Of a stretch of 13,792 nucleotides of DNA, positions 12,205 through 13,792 are shown piece after piece. Origin of the DNA: Pseudomonadota bacterium. GTDB taxonomy: Bacteria; Pseudomonadota; Alphaproteobacteria; Sphingomonadales; Sphingomonadaceae. Within the stretch, counting starts at the first letter, position 1. The number at the start of each line of letters is the position of its first letter. Made by a program: the position numbers and the translations under genes. The DNA lies in contig JAEXAW010000042.1 of assembly GCA_023458055.1 (NCBI GenBank), forward strand, positions 1 to 13,792, in the 5' to 3' direction. A model generated the notes under the pieces. The model made no database searches. It saw only the letters and a list, made by a program, of their open reading frames with translations, and was not told the DNA's origin.

Positions 12205-13792
12205 ATGACCAAAGCAGATGATCATTATGTGCAGGTAGCCGAGACGCTGATTGAAAAGCTGGAGCAGGGAACCGCGCCTTGGCAGAAACCTTGGGATAGC
12301 GGCGGATACGGTTCCTTGCCCATGAACCCTACGACAGGCAACCGCTATCGTGGCGGCAATGCCCTACAACTGATGATGCGGGAGTACGGCGATCCCCGTT
12401 GGATGACCTACCGTCAGGCGCAACAAGCCGAGGCACAGGTTCGCAAGGGAGAGAGGGGAACCCCCATAATTTATTGGAAAGTTGAGGAGGAGCGATCTGT
12501 CCGAGGTGAGGACGGCAAGCCGGTTTATGATAAGGATGGAAATTCGCTCAAGGAAACGGTGCAGCTTGAGCGTCCGCGTAGCTTTATCAGCTATGTGTTT
12601 AACGCAGAGCAGATCGACGGATTGCCCCCCTTGGTAGCCGATAAGGAAAGAGTATGGGCGGACGTGCAGCGGGCGGAAAATATCCTTGAGGCGTCCGGTG
12701 TAAAACTTGTCCATAGGGCACAGGGACACGCTTTCTACAGGCCGGGGGAAGATGCTATTTATCTCCCTGAAAAAAAGCAGTTTTCGAGTGAGGAAGGGTA
12801 TTATTCGACAGCCCTTCATGAACTTTCGCACTGGACTGGCCATGAATCTCGTTTGAACCGTGAATTCGGGCCGTTCGGTTCCATTGCCTATGCTAAAGAG
12901 GAACTGAGGGCCGAAATCGGCAGTATGATGATTTCCGGTGAACTTGGCATCGGCCAAAGTGTTGATGACCATGCCGCCTACGTCCAGAGTTGGATAAAAA
13001 TTCTTAGGGATGATCCGCGTGAGGTTTTCCGAGCCGCAGCCGATGCGGAAAAGATCATGGATTATGTCATGGAATTTGAACACACACAGGAATTGGGGCA
13101 AGAGCACCAATCGGGTTTGGAAAAAAACTCTCTGGGTATGCCGGAACAGGAGGTCGAGCTACATGTCGACATGCAAGAGCACCAGGCGGAAGCCACGAGA
13201 AGCCAGGCTGCGGCATCATCAAATAACGAACGTGTTTATCTGAATGTTCCCTTCAAGCAAAAAGAGGAGGCCAAAGCCCTTGGAGCACAGTGGGATCGGC
13301 AAAAAAGGTCATGGTATGTTCCGGTAGCCACCGATACGGCAGCTTTTGCCAAATGGTTAAAGAAGGAGGAGACAGTGCAGACCCCTCAGAAGGAAGCAAG
13401 CGAACAGCGTCGGGACCCCCAACGGCTTTATTTGGCTGTTCCCTATCTGGAGCGGAAGGCGGCGAAGACGGCAGGGGCAAAATGGGACAGCATCGCTCAA
13501 AGCTGGTATGCCGGGCCACAGGCAGACATGGAACAGTTGAAAAGATGGCTTCCAGAAAATGTGAAGAGCGAACAACTTCCCGCGATGACTCCCCGTGAGG
13601 AGTTTGCGGAAGCCCTGCGTTCTGTCGGATGCATCGTCGAAGGAGAGCATCCGTTGATGGACGGTGCGGCACATCGAATCAGGACGGAAGGCGATAGGGC
13701 GGGAGCCTCTTCAGGGTTCTATGTCGCTTATATGGATGGGCGGCCAGCGGGGTACGTGAAGAATAATCGGACGGGAGAAGAGGTGCGTTGGA
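12205..13792 (+). CDS. ArdC-type metallopeptidase fused to DUF5710 repeats and TraC-like primase (3' end outside window)
   Basis: 529 codons are visible and the frame is still open at the right edge. Residues 1-140 form the ArdC N-terminal ssDNA-binding domain (LIEKLEQGTAPWQKPW at 15-30, MNPTTGNRYRGGNALQLMM at 40-58). Residues 150-295 are a zincin peptidase with HELSH (205-209) and a downstream acidic ligand candidate in KEELRAEIGSMM (231-242). Two DUF5710 repeats follow: RVYLNVPFKQKEEAKALGAQ (343-362, ending SWYVP) and RLYLAVPYLERKAAKTAGAK (407-426, ending SWYAG). From about 460 a conjugative primase domain begins (MTPREEFAEALRSVGCIVEG, then HRIRTEGDRAGASSGFYVAY and GYVKNNRTGEEVRW). ArdC proteins protect incoming plasmid DNA from restriction, and TraC-type primases enter the recipient and prime the new strand. 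ATG 12205 has GGGAG upstream and follows traF by 3 nt. A Toprim/helicase part is expected beyond the edge. Confidence 0.9.
   Translation, partial: MTKADDHYVQVAETLIEKLEQGTAPWQKPWDSGGYGSLPMNPTTGNRYRGGNALQLMMREYGDPRWMTYRQAQQAEAQVRKGERGTPIIYWKVEEERSVRGEDGKPVYDKDGNSLKETVQLERPRSFISYVFNAEQIDGLPPLVADKERVWADVQRAENILEASGVKLVHRAQGHAFYRPGEDAIYLPEKKQFSSEEGYYSTALHELSHWTGHESRLNREFGPFGSIAYAKEELRAEIGSMMISGELGIGQSVDDHAAYVQSWIKILRDDPREVFRAAADAEKIMDYVMEFEHTQELGQEHQSGLEKNSLGMPEQEVELHVDMQEHQAEATRSQAAASSNNERVYLNVPFKQKEEAKALGAQWDRQKRSWYVPVATDTAAFAKWLKKEETVQTPQKEASEQRRDPQRLYLAVPYLERKAAKTAGAKWDSIAQSWYAGPQADMEQLKRWLPENVKSEQLPAMTPREEFAEALRSVGCIVEGEHPLMDGAAHRIRTEGDRAGASSGFYVAYMDGRPAGYVKNNRTGEEVRW

Noticed and set aside
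12364..13110. 248-residue minus-strand frame
   Set aside because: It is antisense to the ArdC/zincin coding region, which has unmistakable motifs on the plus strand.
1..13792. CRISPR array, rRNA or complete tRNA gene
   Set aside because: No regularly spaced repeats, no rRNA-like sequence and no full cloverleaf were seen on reading both strands.

Overview
The window looks like a mosaic, partly decayed integrative or conjugative element from a Gram-negative bacterium. IncP- and IncI-type transfer genes, a P4-type integrase with AlpA, and a Rha-type prophage regulator point to Proteobacteria. The mix would fit a Desulfovibrionaceae-like host, but that is an inference and no chromosomal marker gene is present.

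Layout, left to right. (1) 1-290: an unrecognised reading frame entering from the left edge. (2) 286-667: no credible gene, but a strong 38-nt hairpin, a 14-nt tandem repeat and a second hairpin. (3) 668-2107, minus strand: P4-type tyrosine integrase followed 15 nt downstream by an AlpA-type regulator. (4) 2108-2226: repeat-rich integrase leader and probable attachment region. (5) 2227-4668, minus strand: an IcmB/DotO/TraU-type conjugation ATPase whose C-terminal end is missing exactly where it meets the integrase region. (6) 4720-5911: a complete IS3-family (IS407-group-like) insertion sequence with a classic -1 frameshift signal, directly abutting a 16-bp palindrome and lacking a target duplication. 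(7) 5912-6250: two short gene remnants and a strong terminator. (8) 6250-7260: an AT-rich islet with a small exported protein and a frameshifted gene encoding a CxxC...HPNCKC protein, then a divergent 80-residue gene. (9) 7546-8712, minus strand: a frameshifted Rha-family regulator containing a 30-bp near-perfect palindrome, and a 5'-truncated small gene. (10) 8701-13792, plus strand: the DNA-processing end of a conjugation system in the order relaxase (5' truncated), TraG/VirD4 coupling protein, TraF peptidase, and an ArdC metallopeptidase/primase polyprotein that runs off the right edge.

The right-hand block is a compact operon (4-bp, 38-bp and 3-nt junctions) in the gene order of the RP4 Tra1 region (traI-G-F-...-C): nick DNA, couple it to the channel, mature the pilin, then protect and prime the entering strand. 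The relaxase has lost its catalytic N-terminus and the TraU-like ATPase its C-terminus, so the piece seen here is unlikely to transfer itself without genes elsewhere. The number of truncated genes at sharp junctions (about 2278, 4720, 5912, 6240 and 8700) and the two frameshifts suggest repeated element-into-element recombination. The least explained parts are the AT-rich islet, the palindrome inside rha, and the double-truncation junction at about 8700.
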